DNA of 45,371 nt. It comes from Gammaproteobacteria bacterium. GTDB lineage: Bacteria; Pseudomonadota; Gammaproteobacteria; Pseudomonadales; Oceanobacteraceae. The stretch's first letter is position 1. Every line of letters begins with the position of its first letter. The notes under the pieces were generated by a model that was not told where the DNA came from, ran no database searches, and saw only the letters and a list, made by a program, of their open reading frames with translations. The position numbers were made by a program, and so were the translations under genes. The stretch lies in the NCBI GenBank assembly GCA_013373125.1, contig JABXIK010000108.1:1-45371 (forward strand), given 5' to 3'. Shown here in pieces: positions 9,501-17,366 of this stretch.

Positions 9501-9547
9501 ACGGTGGCGAATACAGGTCTTTGTATACTGATATCTGAAATACTCAT
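6503..9547 (-). CDS. RND efflux pump, inner-membrane permease (HAE-1 family)
   Basis: This 1014-residue protein is the proton-driven trimeric pump of a tripartite efflux system. It opens with MSISDISIQRPVFATVL, the usual N-terminal cytoplasmic helix and first membrane segment. Asp400-Asp401 in GLVVDDAIVVLENI (segment 4) and Lys919 in GLITKHGILIVEFANQ (segment 10) form the proton-relay triad, and two large periplasmic loops follow segments 1 and 7. This set identifies a hydrophobic/amphiphilic efflux pump rather than a heavy-metal type. Its ATG follows AGGGGC and lies 8 nt after the adaptor stop, so the two form an operon. No outer-membrane channel gene is present, implying use of a shared TolC-type channel. 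The substrate cannot be read from sequence. Confidence 0.93.
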   Translation of the reverse strand: MSISDISIQRPVFATVLNILVVLLGIIAFDRLTVREYPNIDVPVVTVETIYVGANASIMESQVAQILEDSLSGVEGIDYLVSKNSSEKSQITVYFKLDRDADSAANDVRDRVGRVRGQLPSGIEEPIVSKVEADAQPIIWMAFSSDRHSPLDVTEYADRQVKDPLQTVPGVANVMLAGEREYAMRIWLDRNKMAALNVTPQEIQTALRQQNIEVPAGRIESVEREFTVLTQTDLNREVEFENIILRKSNDYLVRLKDVARIEQAAKSERVVTRFNSKNAIALGIVKQSTANPLSVSEGIQERLPAIREALPEGMKVEIAYDSSVFISRSIDSVFSTIFEAIALVIVVIFLFLRNLRATLIPLMTIPVSLIGVFSIMLLFGFSINTLTLLSLVLAVGLVVDDAIVVLENIYRYIEEGMKPLDAAFKGMREIAFAVIAMTFTLAAVFAPVAFTPGQTGKLFTEFALTLAGAVMVSGFVALTLAPMMSSKILRHESNPGKFYLKGEEILNGLTDFYRNLLSKSLSKTKWVAGLAALTVIGLGVLYKLLPSELAPTEDRGFIIGFAIAPEGSSTEYVDRYSKQIEAVYSGIPEKDRYFMITGFPSSTNSISFLKVHDWEDRERSTQAIANSIMGPMFGGIPGVMSFPMLPPSLGQSIISRPIEVVVQTTQGYEALNTFMQALMGRVYTAGIFTQPDTDLKLNKPQLDISVNRDKAADLGVAISELGSTLETMMAGREVTRYKKGAEQYDVMLQVEKEDRANPQDISQIYVRGNGGVMIPLSNLVTIKESIAPKELNHFNKLKSAIVQAGLAPGVDVETGLAFIENAISEISKEMQIPVQVDYAGQTREFKSAGAGLMQTFILALLFIYLVLAAQFESFKSPLIIMFSVPPALLGAVVALWLSGGTANVYSQIGLLTLVGLITKHGILIVEFANQLQEQGKEKLVAVVEAASMRLRPILMTTAAMVLGAIPLALATGAGAESREQIGWVIVGGMSIGTVLTIFIVPAFYMLIAKDHQKA

Positions 9548-9555
9548 AAATGCCC

Positions 9556-10596
9556 CTATTGATTATTTGCTTGAAGCATTTCTGGGAATAGAGGAGTCAC
9601 AGGCGCGCCAGGGCGTAACTTAATTTGACCAGCAATAATTACAATATCGCCAATTTTCACACCTGACGTTAATTCAACTTCGGATTTACGGCGCTGACCA
9701 ATAGTTACTGGGGTTTGTGCAACCTTACCATCTACTACAGTCATAACAAAATATTGCTGACCTTGAGGGATTAAAGCTTGTTCTGGAACCAGTAGAGCTT
9801 CGTCGTTCTTGCTAACCTCAAGGTTTACGCTAGCAAATAAACCTGGACGTAACTCTAATGATTCATTTTTAATTAATGCGCGCACTGAAAAACTACGAGT
9901 TTGCTCATTAATGGCTGGTGCAATTGCCGTTACTGTGCCTGTGTAGATTTTTTCTGGAAAAGCAGGTGTTGTAATCTCGATATTCTGACCAACCTTTACC
10001 TTGCTTAGGTGTGTTTCTGGCAAGGAGAAATCAAATTTTAATACATCTAGCTGTACGAGATTCACCAGAGATTGGCCGGCGTTAACGTAGTCGCCTACAC
10101 TGATATCATGCAAACCAATCATGCCATCGAAGGGCGCTTTGATGGTGAGCTTTTCTAATTGAGCTTCAGCGTACTGGGCTTGTGCCTGATTGATGCTTAA
10201 ATTTGCAGAAGCTGAATCTAAATCCGTTTCGCTGGCCGCTTTTTGATTAAATAGTTTTTTAATGCGCTTGTATTCGGTGTTGCTTAGTTTCACCCTTGCA
10301 CGCGCCTCATTAAGTTGTGCTTTTTGCGTGCTGTCATCTAATTTGAACAAGGTTTTACCTTTTGATACGGCAGAGCCATCCTCAAATCCGATAATAGATA
10401 CGCGACCAGACATTTCAGGTGCCAATACAACTGACTGATTAGCTTTCAAGGAGCCAATAGAATTGATGGTATTTTTAAGAGATTGAGGTCCTACCTTAAT
10501 AACTTCAGCTGGCAATCCACCTTGGCCTTGGGCAGTAGCATTCAATGCTAATGCTAGTGATATGCTCACTAGAGACGCTTTTAGTAACTGTTTCAT
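9556..10596 (-). CDS. RND periplasmic adaptor (membrane fusion protein)
   Basis: The 346-residue protein begins with a cleavable Sec signal (MKQLLKASLVSISLALALNATAQG) without a lipobox. It then shows the order expected of HlyD/AcrA adaptors: a split lipoyl domain (VVLAPEMSGRVSIIGFEDGSAVSKGKTLFKLD and LTIKAPFDGMIGLHDISVGDYV), a coiled-coil hairpin between them (about 92-150, rich in A/L/K/E/Q), a beta-barrel and a membrane-proximal domain ending near VIIAGQIKLRPGAPV. It bridges the pump to an outer-membrane channel. It is the first gene of the operon, with AGGGA before the ATG. The hairpin is short, as in adaptors of the MexE-like and related groups. Confidence 0.92.
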   Translation of the reverse strand: MKQLLKASLVSISLALALNATAQGQGGLPAEVIKVGPQSLKNTINSIGSLKANQSVVLAPEMSGRVSIIGFEDGSAVSKGKTLFKLDDSTQKAQLNEARARVKLSNTEYKRIKKLFNQKAASETDLDSASANLSINQAQAQYAEAQLEKLTIKAPFDGMIGLHDISVGDYVNAGQSLVNLVQLDVLKFDFSLPETHLSKVKVGQNIEITTPAFPEKIYTGTVTAIAPAINEQTRSFSVRALIKNESLELRPGLFASVNLEVSKNDEALLVPEQALIPQGQQYFVMTVVDGKVAQTPVTIGQRRKSEVELTSGVKIGDIVIIAGQIKLRPGAPVTPLFPEMLQANNQ

Positions 10597-10638
10597 GATT
10601 TATCCCTAAGTTTTAGATGGACGACATAATAATAGTCT

Positions 10639-10657
10639 GACATGTAAACTTCATGTC
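10639..10657. promoter_or_regulatory. Inverted repeat, candidate operator of the RND operon
   Basis: GACATG and CATGTC form perfect 6-bp arms around TAAACTT. The repeat lies 42-61 nt upstream of the adaptor ATG, between an AAGACA-like -35 and a TATTAT-like -10 on the minus strand (19-nt spacing), exactly where a TetR-type repressor would act. No repressor gene is adjacent, so the regulator is unknown. Confidence 0.4.
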
Positions 10658-10765
10658 TTAGTTGCGGGAATGATTGTTGCAATTTAGGAACAAAAGAAGT
10701 CATTTGAAGTGTATTGATAAATATCTACTACTGTGTACAGCTTTAATTCCCGATTAAATCATATA

Positions 10766-10789
10766 TTCCGATAATAACAATTATCGGAA
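10766..10789. promoter_or_regulatory. Perfect 10-bp inverted repeat upstream of the CheW-CZB gene
   Basis: TTCCGATAAT and ATTATCGGAA are perfect complements around an AACA loop. It lies 57 nt before the CheW-CZB ATG and is not followed by a T-tract, so it looks like a protein-binding site rather than a terminator. A partial half-site (TTCCCGAT) lies about 15 nt further upstream. Confidence 0.4.
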
Positions 10790-10845
10790 ATTGTATATAT
10801 CAATCCATTAACTATTATTTAATAAAACTATGGATTGAGACCATC

Positions 10846-11682
10846 ATGGAAACCGCAGAAACCATTCCCCCATCCTTATTTTCAGAGCACGATTATTTAG
10901 AAGTCATTACCTTCTATGTAGCTTCAACTCAATATGCGACACCAGTAAGCGAGGTGCGCTACATTGAGCAGGACAAACGTAAAACTACCCGTATTGAAGT
11001 AAATACCAAGTTGGGTGCTGAGGTCACAACTTATCAAGGCAAACCTGTACCCATATATGATTTTGCTGAACTCATGGGTTGTGAAGCTGATTATGTTAAA
11101 AACACTCGTCTACTACAGATACTTAAAGATCGTGAAAAAGACCATATTCAATGGATGGATGCACTCGAGCTATCCCTGCGAACCGATACGGAATTTGTAA
11201 AGGCACGTGATCCTAATGCCTGTGAATTTGGCAAGTGGTACAGCACATTCAAGGCTGATGACGAGCTTTTGGCGGACATCATGCAAGATTTTGATGAGCC
11301 TCATAAGCGCATCCATGGATTGGCTGAGCAATTATTGGGGATGAAAACTGAGGGTCGACTCGATGATGCTCTAGAAATTTTTGAGATTGAGAAGCATCGA
11401 ACGCTTGGAAAATTGATTGGGTTATTCGAAGCCGCTCGAGAAAGATTGGATATTATTACACGTCCTATCCTTCTATATATTAATACCGGAAAGAAAATGA
11501 TTGCTGTGCGTTTAAACGCAATCAGCGATATTGTGACTTATTATCGAAATGACTTTACAACTCAGCAAGATGTAGATGACAACGAGGCCATATTAAATCT
11601 CAGCTTCGTTGCTGGCTATTTAGAAAACAAGGACAATAAACCCCCTTGTGTATTGTTAGATTGGCGCATGTTTAATCGCTAA
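10846..11682 (+). CDS. CheW-like scaffold protein with inserted zinc-binding CZB domain
   Basis: The 278-residue protein appears to be a CheW fold split by another domain. Residues 17-85 match the first half of CheW (EVITFYVASTQYATPVSEVRYI and YQGKPVPIYDFAELMG). Residues 204-276 match the second half (RPILLYINTGKKMIAVRLNAISDIV, then VAGYLENKDNKPPCVLLDW). Between them, about 95-195, lies a four-helix CZB domain with its complete zinc set: His100, Cys126 in CEFGKWY, His153 and His157. CheW couples chemoreceptors to CheA; CZB domains sense zinc and, in some proteins, hypochlorous acid through the zinc-bound Cys. The inference is a coupling protein that reports redox or zinc state to a chemosensory array. 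No other chemotaxis gene is nearby. Its stop interlocks with that of gor. Confidence 0.85.
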   Translation: METAETIPPSLFSEHDYLEVITFYVASTQYATPVSEVRYIEQDKRKTTRIEVNTKLGAEVTTYQGKPVPIYDFAELMGCEADYVKNTRLLQILKDREKDHIQWMDALELSLRTDTEFVKARDPNACEFGKWYSTFKADDELLADIMQDFDEPHKRIHGLAEQLLGMKTEGRLDDALEIFEIEKHRTLGKLIGLFEAARERLDIITRPILLYINTGKKMIAVRLNAISDIVTYYRNDFTTQQDVDDNEAILNLSFVAGYLENKDNKPPCVLLDWRMFNR

Positions 11683-13022
11683 TTTGAAGGTGTGCGCATG
11701 GTAACAAATTCTTCCGCTGAACTTGGGTGAATTCCTATGGTTTCATCAAAAATAGATTTTGTTGCCCCAGCTTTAATTGCAATTGCTATTCCTTGAATAA
11801 TTTCAGCAGCATGCTCTCCAACCATGTGTGCGCCTATTACTTTATCAGTCTTCTTATCGACAACTAATTTCATATAGGTTCTTTCGGTTGAGTCCGTTAT
11901 TGTCAGGCGCAAAGCACGGAATTCGCTTTCGAAAATCTGCGTATCAATGCCTTGCTTTAATGCTTGTTCTTCAGTTACTCCGACCGTTGCTAAGCTTGGT
12001 TGGCTAAATACAGCGGTTGCTATATTGTCATAATTAAGCACGGTATCCTGCTTATCATATTGCTGCTTTAAAAACATCATGGCTTCAGCCAAGGCAACAG
12101 GCGTTAACTGAGGGGTATCAATTAAATCACCTAATGCGTATACGCCAGACAAATTAGTTTCATATTGATCATTAACTTCAATGTAGCCATTATCGGCAAT
12201 ACGTATCCCCTGCTCTTTAATTCCAAGATTCTCAATATTCGGTGACCGCCCAATTGCTGAAACAACAAGATCGACATCTATCGCATCACCATTGCTTAAC
12301 ACAACGTGAAATTTATCTGCTTGCTTGGTGATCTTTTCTGGTTGAGCTGCTATCAGGTTTAAGTTCTTTTTTAATATCTCAGTTTGTGCGAATGATCTGG
12401 TGCTTTCATCAAAGCCACGCAATAATTTTCCTGAGCGAGAAGCGATGGTTGTTTCACACCCTAGCCCATTCAAAATTCCAGCAAATTCCACAGCAATATA
12501 GCCACTTCCAAGTACTAATACTTTTTTAGGGAGTGTATCTAAATAGAAAAAGTCATTGGAATTAACACAATGCTCTTTGCCTTCGATTTCAGGTAATACT
12601 GGCCAGCCACCTGTTGCTAACAGTATCTTGTCTGCAGTATACGTCTCACCATCTACATCAACTTGATTTTTGCCGATTAATTTGGCGTGCCCAATAATAG
12701 TTGTCACGCCTGAGTTATCTAAAAGCTTTTGGTAAATGCCATTCAAGCGCTCAATTTCTTTGGTTTTATTGTTTCTAAGGGTGTCCCAAGAAAAATGATT
12801 AACTGATAAGTCAAAGCCATAGCCCTTGGCATCTTCAATCATGTGAGGAATTTCGCTGCCGTAGACAAAAAGCTTTTTAGGCACACAGCCAACATTTACA
12901 CAAGTACCGCCAAGATAGCGTGACTCTGCTACTGCAACTTTCAAGCCCTTTGCCGCTGCCATGCGGCTAGCGCGAACACCGGCAGACCCTGCACCTATTA
13001 CAAATAAATCAAAATCACTCAT
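11679..13022 (-). CDS. gor: Glutathione-disulfide reductase
   Basis: Gor reduces glutathione disulfide with NADPH. The 447-residue protein shows the FAD motif FVIGAGSAGVRASR, the redox disulfide Cys41-Cys46 in GGTCVNVGCVPKKL, the NADPH site GSGYIAVEFAG followed by SRSGKLLRGFD whose arginines favour NADPH, the second FAD motif GVYALGDL, and the catalytic C-terminal HPSSAEE (His432). These separate it from dihydrolipoamide and mercuric reductases. Its ATG overlaps the gspM stop as ATGA, so it is the last gene of the type II secretion operon and is translationally coupled to gspM, which is unusual. It is convergent with the CheW-CZB gene. Confidence 0.94.
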   Translation of the reverse strand: MSDFDLFVIGAGSAGVRASRMAAAKGLKVAVAESRYLGGTCVNVGCVPKKLFVYGSEIPHMIEDAKGYGFDLSVNHFSWDTLRNNKTKEIERLNGIYQKLLDNSGVTTIIGHAKLIGKNQVDVDGETYTADKILLATGGWPVLPEIEGKEHCVNSNDFFYLDTLPKKVLVLGSGYIAVEFAGILNGLGCETTIASRSGKLLRGFDESTRSFAQTEILKKNLNLIAAQPEKITKQADKFHVVLSNGDAIDVDLVVSAIGRSPNIENLGIKEQGIRIADNGYIEVNDQYETNLSGVYALGDLIDTPQLTPVALAEAMMFLKQQYDKQDTVLNYDNIATAVFSQPSLATVGVTEEQALKQGIDTQIFESEFRALRLTITDSTERTYMKLVVDKKTDKVIGAHMVGEHAAEIIQGIAIAIKAGATKSIFDETIGIHPSSAEEFVTMRTPSN

Positions 13023-13549
13023 GACTGCAATACCGCCCTAACATTGACAATTCCCGAGTCAACCTTATCAATGGATATTTGTTCGACTCTAATACCCCTG
13101 GATGTTTCTAATAGTTCAAGCCAATCTATGACGGAGTTAAAATTTGCTTTGTCCAGCCAGATTCGCAGTCCATTTTCACCTTCTGGCTCGAAACGCTTTA
13201 ACTGAATGTTCTTAACCTTAGCCGTGTTATTTACAGTACTTAGGATTGATGCGCCTGATGTGGGTGCGTTTGTTGAAACACCACCAAAAAGGTGTGCACT
13301 ATCCTTCATCTTTTGATGAAACTTCAATTCACTGTAGTACTTAGACTCTGCTTTCTCTTTACCTTGAGAGACTGGCTGCCAGACCCAAGCAAATAATAAG
13401 GCGATAGTAAAAATAACACCTATTGCTTTAACGAACTTTTGATCCCTTTCGGATAGTTGATTGAACCAAGTGCTCGATGATTTGTATAAACTACTCTGCT
13501 CCAATTGATGTAAAGCATTGCGTTTGAAATTTTCTAATGCACTAGCCAT
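13019..13549 (-). CDS. gspM: Type II secretion protein M
   Basis: GspM is a bitopic inner-membrane protein of the assembly platform and partners GspL. The 176 residues contain a short cytoplasmic N-terminus, one membrane segment at about 42-60 (FVKAIGVIFTIALLFAWVWQP), a periplasmic coiled region (EKAESKYYSELKFHQKM) and a small ferredoxin-like C-terminal domain (LKRFEPEGENGLRIWLDKANFNSVIDWLELLE). The latter pattern, with the xFxxxxxWLxxLE signature, is characteristic of GspM. It overlaps gspL upstream by 8 nt and gor downstream by 4 nt. Confidence 0.88.
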   Translation of the reverse strand: MASALENFKRNALHQLEQSSLYKSSSTWFNQLSERDQKFVKAIGVIFTIALLFAWVWQPVSQGKEKAESKYYSELKFHQKMKDSAHLFGGVSTNAPTSGASILSTVNNTAKVKNIQLKRFEPEGENGLRIWLDKANFNSVIDWLELLETSRGIRVEQISIDKVDSGIVNVRAVLQS

Positions 13550-14687
13550 TTTTACGTACCTTCAAAACGCCTTTAATTCGCTTGCCTGTATTATTGGCCG
13601 ACGCTATATCAACAATCATACCTTGTTCGGCCAACTTTCCTTTTATGCTATCTAGTTGGGCAATGTTGTCTACGATTAGGTTAAGCTCTAATTCGTTTTT
13701 ATTTTTATTGAAGCGGATAGCATCCCATTCAACACCTGTAATTTGATTGATAAGTTTAGATGAGTCACCTAGAAGGTTAACAAAGCCGGTATTACCAGTT
13801 GAGCCTGCTCCAGTTTGAGATAATTTATCTTTAAATTGGCGTTTTAGCACCCTCGCCTTTTCACTGGGAAATAATTGTTCATAAAATGACTGAGATGCAT
13901 TTTCCACAAGCTCAGTCATTTGTTGGTATTGCTTGAGCTGGATAATATTAGTTGCAAATGAGATAGCTAAAAGTGAGGCCGCCAAGTACATTAAAGGCTT
14001 TAATTTTGAATGCTTGGTTTTAACTGGAGCTTTCTTTTTTGTATAAGGGCCAGTCAGTAAATTCCATTTATTTTTATTTGCATTCTCTTTGATAGTTGAA
14101 ATTAATAATGCCTTGTCTGGCTTGTTAATTTGGAATCCAGCGCTTTCTAGCTCCAGGGCAATGAGGTCATGCTTTTCATCAATGTCGTAAAAATCAATTA
14201 CCTCAAAGTCTTCATTTTTAAAGTCTTGGACTAGGCGACTGGTAAGGTCGGCATTAACTGTAAATGCAGAGAATTCATTTGCTCTTATATTTGCAATGCC
14301 ATTCAGAATACAAATTGTAATTTTGTTGTTTTCGTAAGGCAGTAACAAGGGTAAATATTGAATTGAATCAGGATTATATTTTTCAATAAGCGTTTGAATT
14401 TTTTTGTGATCCAATACCAATGCAAATGCCAAACCGTCATTACGACCCAAAAATTCGATGTGATTGCTTTCTATGTCATTTGCAAGCTGTTCCTCTAAAG
14501 CAAATGGCAATGCCTTTAAAATTTGTTTGGCCTGTTTAACGGGGATGTGCGCCGAAAGGATTTGGCATTCATTGCCAGCCAGTAAAACCTGGTTCGCATT
14601 TTCCACTTGCTCTAGAAAGGTGTACTCACCTACATCATTCAATGAAAATAGTGAGTGATTTGTATGACTACATATATATTGATTCAT
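13542..14687 (-). CDS. gspL: Type II secretion protein L
   Basis: GspL links the cytoplasmic ATPase GspE to the inner-membrane platform. The 381-residue protein has an N-terminal actin-like cytoplasmic region (about 1-220, including the VKQAKQILKALPFALEEQLA segment typical of GspL), one membrane segment near 232-250 (LMYLAASLLAISFATNIIQL) and a periplasmic ferredoxin-like domain (about 310-380). A TTG 15 nt upstream could also start the frame, but the ATG giving MNQYICSHT is preferred. No clear ribosome site precedes either, suggesting coupling to gspK, whose stop is 8 nt upstream. Confidence 0.87.
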   Translation of the reverse strand: MNQYICSHTNHSLFSLNDVGEYTFLEQVENANQVLLAGNECQILSAHIPVKQAKQILKALPFALEEQLANDIESNHIEFLGRNDGLAFALVLDHKKIQTLIEKYNPDSIQYLPLLLPYENNKITICILNGIANIRANEFSAFTVNADLTSRLVQDFKNEDFEVIDFYDIDEKHDLIALELESAGFQINKPDKALLISTIKENANKNKWNLLTGPYTKKKAPVKTKHSKLKPLMYLAASLLAISFATNIIQLKQYQQMTELVENASQSFYEQLFPSEKARVLKRQFKDKLSQTGAGSTGNTGFVNLLGDSSKLINQITGVEWDAIRFNKNKNELELNLIVDNIAQLDSIKGKLAEQGMIVDIASANNTGKRIKGVLKVRKNG

Positions 14688-14695
14688 AATAAATA

Positions 14696-15718
14696 CTAAC
14701 AATTAACGATTTTAAGGCGTGTCATATCATTTGGCACCCTGGAGAAATCACGATAAATCACACCATTAAATGCATTATTTGGGTCTAAATCGCGCCTAAT
14801 TATGGCCTCACTTACAAAAAATTGGCCTTCCAGCTCAATTTGTATAAGCACACTAAAGTACTGGGATTTCACTGTAAAGTCACCTTTATCCCAGCTGGTT
14901 TGCCCTTGTTTGCTAACAAGTGGGGATATGGTTGTGTCTTGCCATAGTTCATCCACTGTTTTGAATAATGCTGTATTTCGATTCTGTCCACATTTACCTG
15001 AGTGAATTTTTGAAAGCACCGTATTGCTGTCGCTTAATGAAAGTGCAGAATCCCAGGACGCTAATACCTCAGCCGGTGCTGTATTGATATTGAGAGATGT
15101 GTCTACCGGCAAGGCAGTTATATACGGCTCTAGTTTGTCATAGGTAGCTTGGTCAACGCCCTTTACCAGCTTAAGTTCAGACGGATGGATAAATGGTTGC
15201 TCAGATGCCCTGTAAGCAGGTTCCATATTCTGGTATTCAAAATTGGCTGAGTACTGGGGTGTAAGCCAGTTTTTTACATTATTAGCAATGCTAGGGTCCA
15301 ATCCTAACTCACTTAAAAGAGATTGAAGTCGTTCTGTAGCGGTTGCCGAATTACTAGCATTTGGAGAAAGCCAATTTAAGTTAAACAAACCTTGTAAATC
15401 TCGCACATTTACAAAAACCTTCGCCCCCTCCTCCTTTAGCTCTAAAGGGAAAGGCTGATTCCATAACTCAGATGCGGTATCCCATTGCTCATTGTTTTTG
15501 CTATCTCTATCACCATCAAACGCCAAGCCAGCTTTTGCAATATCCTCAGCACTCAATAAAAGTAACTGAGCACGCGTTTGATTAAAAGTGGCACTGGCTT
15601 GCGCAATGTCCATTGACTGTCTTTGTTGCATACCGATGGCTAGCATGGACACCAAAACAAAAATAAACAATACAGTGATCAAGGCTAAGCCAGTTTCGCG
15701 ATTACTTGATGAATGCAT
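14696..15718 (-). CDS. gspK: Type II secretion minor pseudopilin K
   Basis: GspK caps the pseudopilus tip with GspI and GspJ. The start at 15718 gives MHSSSNRETG followed by LALITVLFIFVLVSMLAIGM, a prepilin peptide cleaved after Gly. As usual for GspK, Glu is absent at position +5 (Thr here). The large periplasmic part carries the DLQGLFNLNWL motif and the helix-hairpin-helix-like SELKLVKGVDQATYDKLEPYITALP and NINTAPAEVLASW segments expected for the family. The 340 residues fit GspK. A longer in-frame start at 15769 would bury the prepilin peptide and is rejected. It overlaps gspJ by 17 nt. Confidence 0.92.
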   Translation of the reverse strand: MHSSSNRETGLALITVLFIFVLVSMLAIGMQQRQSMDIAQASATFNQTRAQLLLLSAEDIAKAGLAFDGDRDSKNNEQWDTASELWNQPFPLELKEEGAKVFVNVRDLQGLFNLNWLSPNASNSATATERLQSLLSELGLDPSIANNVKNWLTPQYSANFEYQNMEPAYRASEQPFIHPSELKLVKGVDQATYDKLEPYITALPVDTSLNINTAPAEVLASWDSALSLSDSNTVLSKIHSGKCGQNRNTALFKTVDELWQDTTISPLVSKQGQTSWDKGDFTVKSQYFSVLIQIELEGQFFVSEAIIRRDLDPNNAFNGVIYRDFSRVPNDMTRLKIVNC

Positions 15719-16418
15719 AGCGAGGCACCTCATATAATCGATAAAACTCGCCAAGTTCTTTCGTGGCAATAGTGATTTTAATCTGAGCTAAATCTGGATC
15801 TAGGTTTGATTGATAATACGGACCAGGCCAAGCATCCTGCCACTCATTAATTTTCTCGGTATTACTTGGGTTAGATCGATCAAGTAACTGCCCACGAAAA
15901 TAAAATTGAACTGACTCGACACTATCAAGTAAAACCTGAATGATAGGCTCAGAATTAGAGGCCAAATCCAGAACTGGCCAATACAAACGAACAAAGCACT
16001 GACCTTGCTCTTCATTGTTTTCATCTATTACTGCATCTTTACAATAGTCACTTTTGTGACTGCGAATGGCATAGGCGACTCGCTGTAGATTCGATCGTTT
16101 AACCTCAAGTAAATCACCAGGAATGGAAGCCCAGCCTGAATGAGTCAGCTCAACCAAGTATTCCGAATCTGTCGTGACCTCATCAACATTATTACCATAG
16201 ACATCTCTTGTTTTTCTTCCTGCAATCTGAAGAAGATCGCGCTTAAGCCAGTAATCCATTTTCTGGATTAATTTTAGTTGATCTGCTCTCGCATCGGTCA
16301 TGCTTTTGGTGTTGGCTGTACTACTTAATAGCTGGCTTGCACCAATGCCGATCATGGCAGTAATACTGACAGCAAGTAATACTTCCAACAAAGTGAAGCC
16401 GGCATGTTTGGATTTCAT
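15702..16418 (-). CDS. gspJ: Type II secretion minor pseudopilin J
   Basis: GspJ is part of the pseudopilus tip complex. The chosen ATG gives MKSKHAG|FTLLEVLLAVSITAMIG, a canonical prepilin peptidase site with Glu at +5. The 238-residue length and the segments QLKLIQKMDYWLKRDL, LLEVKRSNLQRVAYAIR and DSVESVQFYFRG are typical of GspJ. Upstream in-frame TTG (16433) and ATG (16427) would overlap gspI and lengthen the leader; the ATG 1 nt after the gspI stop is preferred. Confidence 0.92.
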   Translation of the reverse strand: MKSKHAGFTLLEVLLAVSITAMIGIGASQLLSSTANTKSMTDARADQLKLIQKMDYWLKRDLLQIAGRKTRDVYGNNVDEVTTDSEYLVELTHSGWASIPGDLLEVKRSNLQRVAYAIRSHKSDYCKDAVIDENNEEQGQCFVRLYWPVLDLASNSEPIIQVLLDSVESVQFYFRGQLLDRSNPSNTEKINEWQDAWPGPYYQSNLDPDLAQIKITIATKELGEFYRLYEVPRYAFIK

Positions 16419-16419
16419 A

Positions 16420-16803
16420 TTAATCATTTGCAATGTACGCCGACAAAGTCTGCAGTGGACTGTCTATATCTGGTTTTAGCGCGACTGAAACGTCCACTTT
16501 TTTAATTTCTAATGGAATAGGTAGTCCGCCAAATTTTTTTTCAGGCTTGGCATTAATGGTAACTAGCCATTCCCTGTCGCCAAATTTAATGTCTGTTTTT
16601 TTGTTTTTTACATCAGCATAAGCAATTGACCTCAATTCAATGATTTGATTTTCTGCAATCCATGTAGCGAGCAATTTACGCTCAATATGAATCTGATTAT
16701 CAACCGTAATGGATGCCGATTGAGAAAGTGTGGTAGCAATCAAGGCAAAAATGGTTAGTGCAATCATTACTTCAAGCAGCGTAAAGCCTTTATTCTTCTT
16801 CAC
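16420..16803 (-). CDS. gspI: Type II secretion minor pseudopilin I
   Basis: GspI initiates pseudopilus tip assembly. The 127-residue protein starts with MKKNKG|FTLLEVMIALTIFAL (Glu at +5) and carries the WIAENQIIELR segment that marks GspI. The start codon is GTG, preceded by GGAG inside gspH at suitable spacing; the two genes overlap by 14 nt. No ATG offers a prepilin peptide, so the GTG start is well supported. Confidence 0.93.
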   Translation of the reverse strand: MKKNKGFTLLEVMIALTIFALIATTLSQSASITVDNQIHIERKLLATWIAENQIIELRSIAYADVKNKKTDIKFGDREWLVTINAKPEKKFGGLPIPLEIKKVDVSVALKPDIDSPLQTLSAYIAND

Positions 16804-17362
16804 GAATCAACTCCGAGAAAAATCGGCCTAGGCCATCACTACGTACTTTTGAATAAGCATCAAAGTCATTCATGAGGAGGTTTAATGAGAACTGAGATTG
16901 TTCGCCAGAAGCTAAAAGAAATATATTGGGATTAACTTCCTCTTTCGATTCTTTAAGGGCGAATGGTAATGCTATTGACTGACCATCAATAGTTAATTCA
17001 AATTCCATTTTTTCAGGCAATGTGTATAGCTTTGTATTTTTACCCGCATATTCTGTCCAATGGTACTCAATTTGGTTTGCACTGCTATTGTTAGCCGCTT
17101 GAGCTTTAGAGTTATTAAGTGTTATCTCATAATAATAGGGTTTTATCTCTGTGCGGCTCATTAATAAACCAATATTTTTATTTTGGAATAAGGCCTCATC
17201 CGAAAGCGAGCTAAATATAAACTTTAATCGCTGACTCTCACTTTTAAGGTCGTCGTAACGGCCATCGTGATTAGTATTGATGGTGGCGATCGATACTAAA
17301 ATAGCTATGACAGCCAAAACCACCAGTATCTCAATCAGCGTAAAGCCGTTACTACGCTTCAT
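16790..17362 (-). CDS. gspH: Type II secretion minor pseudopilin H
   Basis: GspH is a minor pseudopilin linking the tip to the major pseudopilin. The 190 residues begin MKRSNG|FTLIEILVVLAVIAILVSIA, with Glu at +5 and a hydrophobic helix. The body carries SESQRLKFIFSSLSDEALFQNKNIGLLMS, the pattern of GspH in which an early amphipathic helix is followed by a strand with N-K/Q-x-I-G-L. It ends FFSELIREEE and overlaps gspI. It starts 4 nt after gspG. Confidence 0.9.
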   Translation of the reverse strand: MKRSNGFTLIEILVVLAVIAILVSIATINTNHDGRYDDLKSESQRLKFIFSSLSDEALFQNKNIGLLMSRTEIKPYYYEITLNNSKAQAANNSSANQIEYHWTEYAGKNTKLYTLPEKMEFELTIDGQSIALPFALKESKEEVNPNIFLLASGEQSQFSLNLLMNDFDAYSKVRSDGLGRFFSELIREEE

Positions 17363-17366
17363 TTAA

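Noticed and set aside
14688..14702. TTG start for gspL five codons upstream
   Set aside because: Weak start codon without a ribosome site, overlapping the gspK end; the ATG at 14687 gives a normal GspL.
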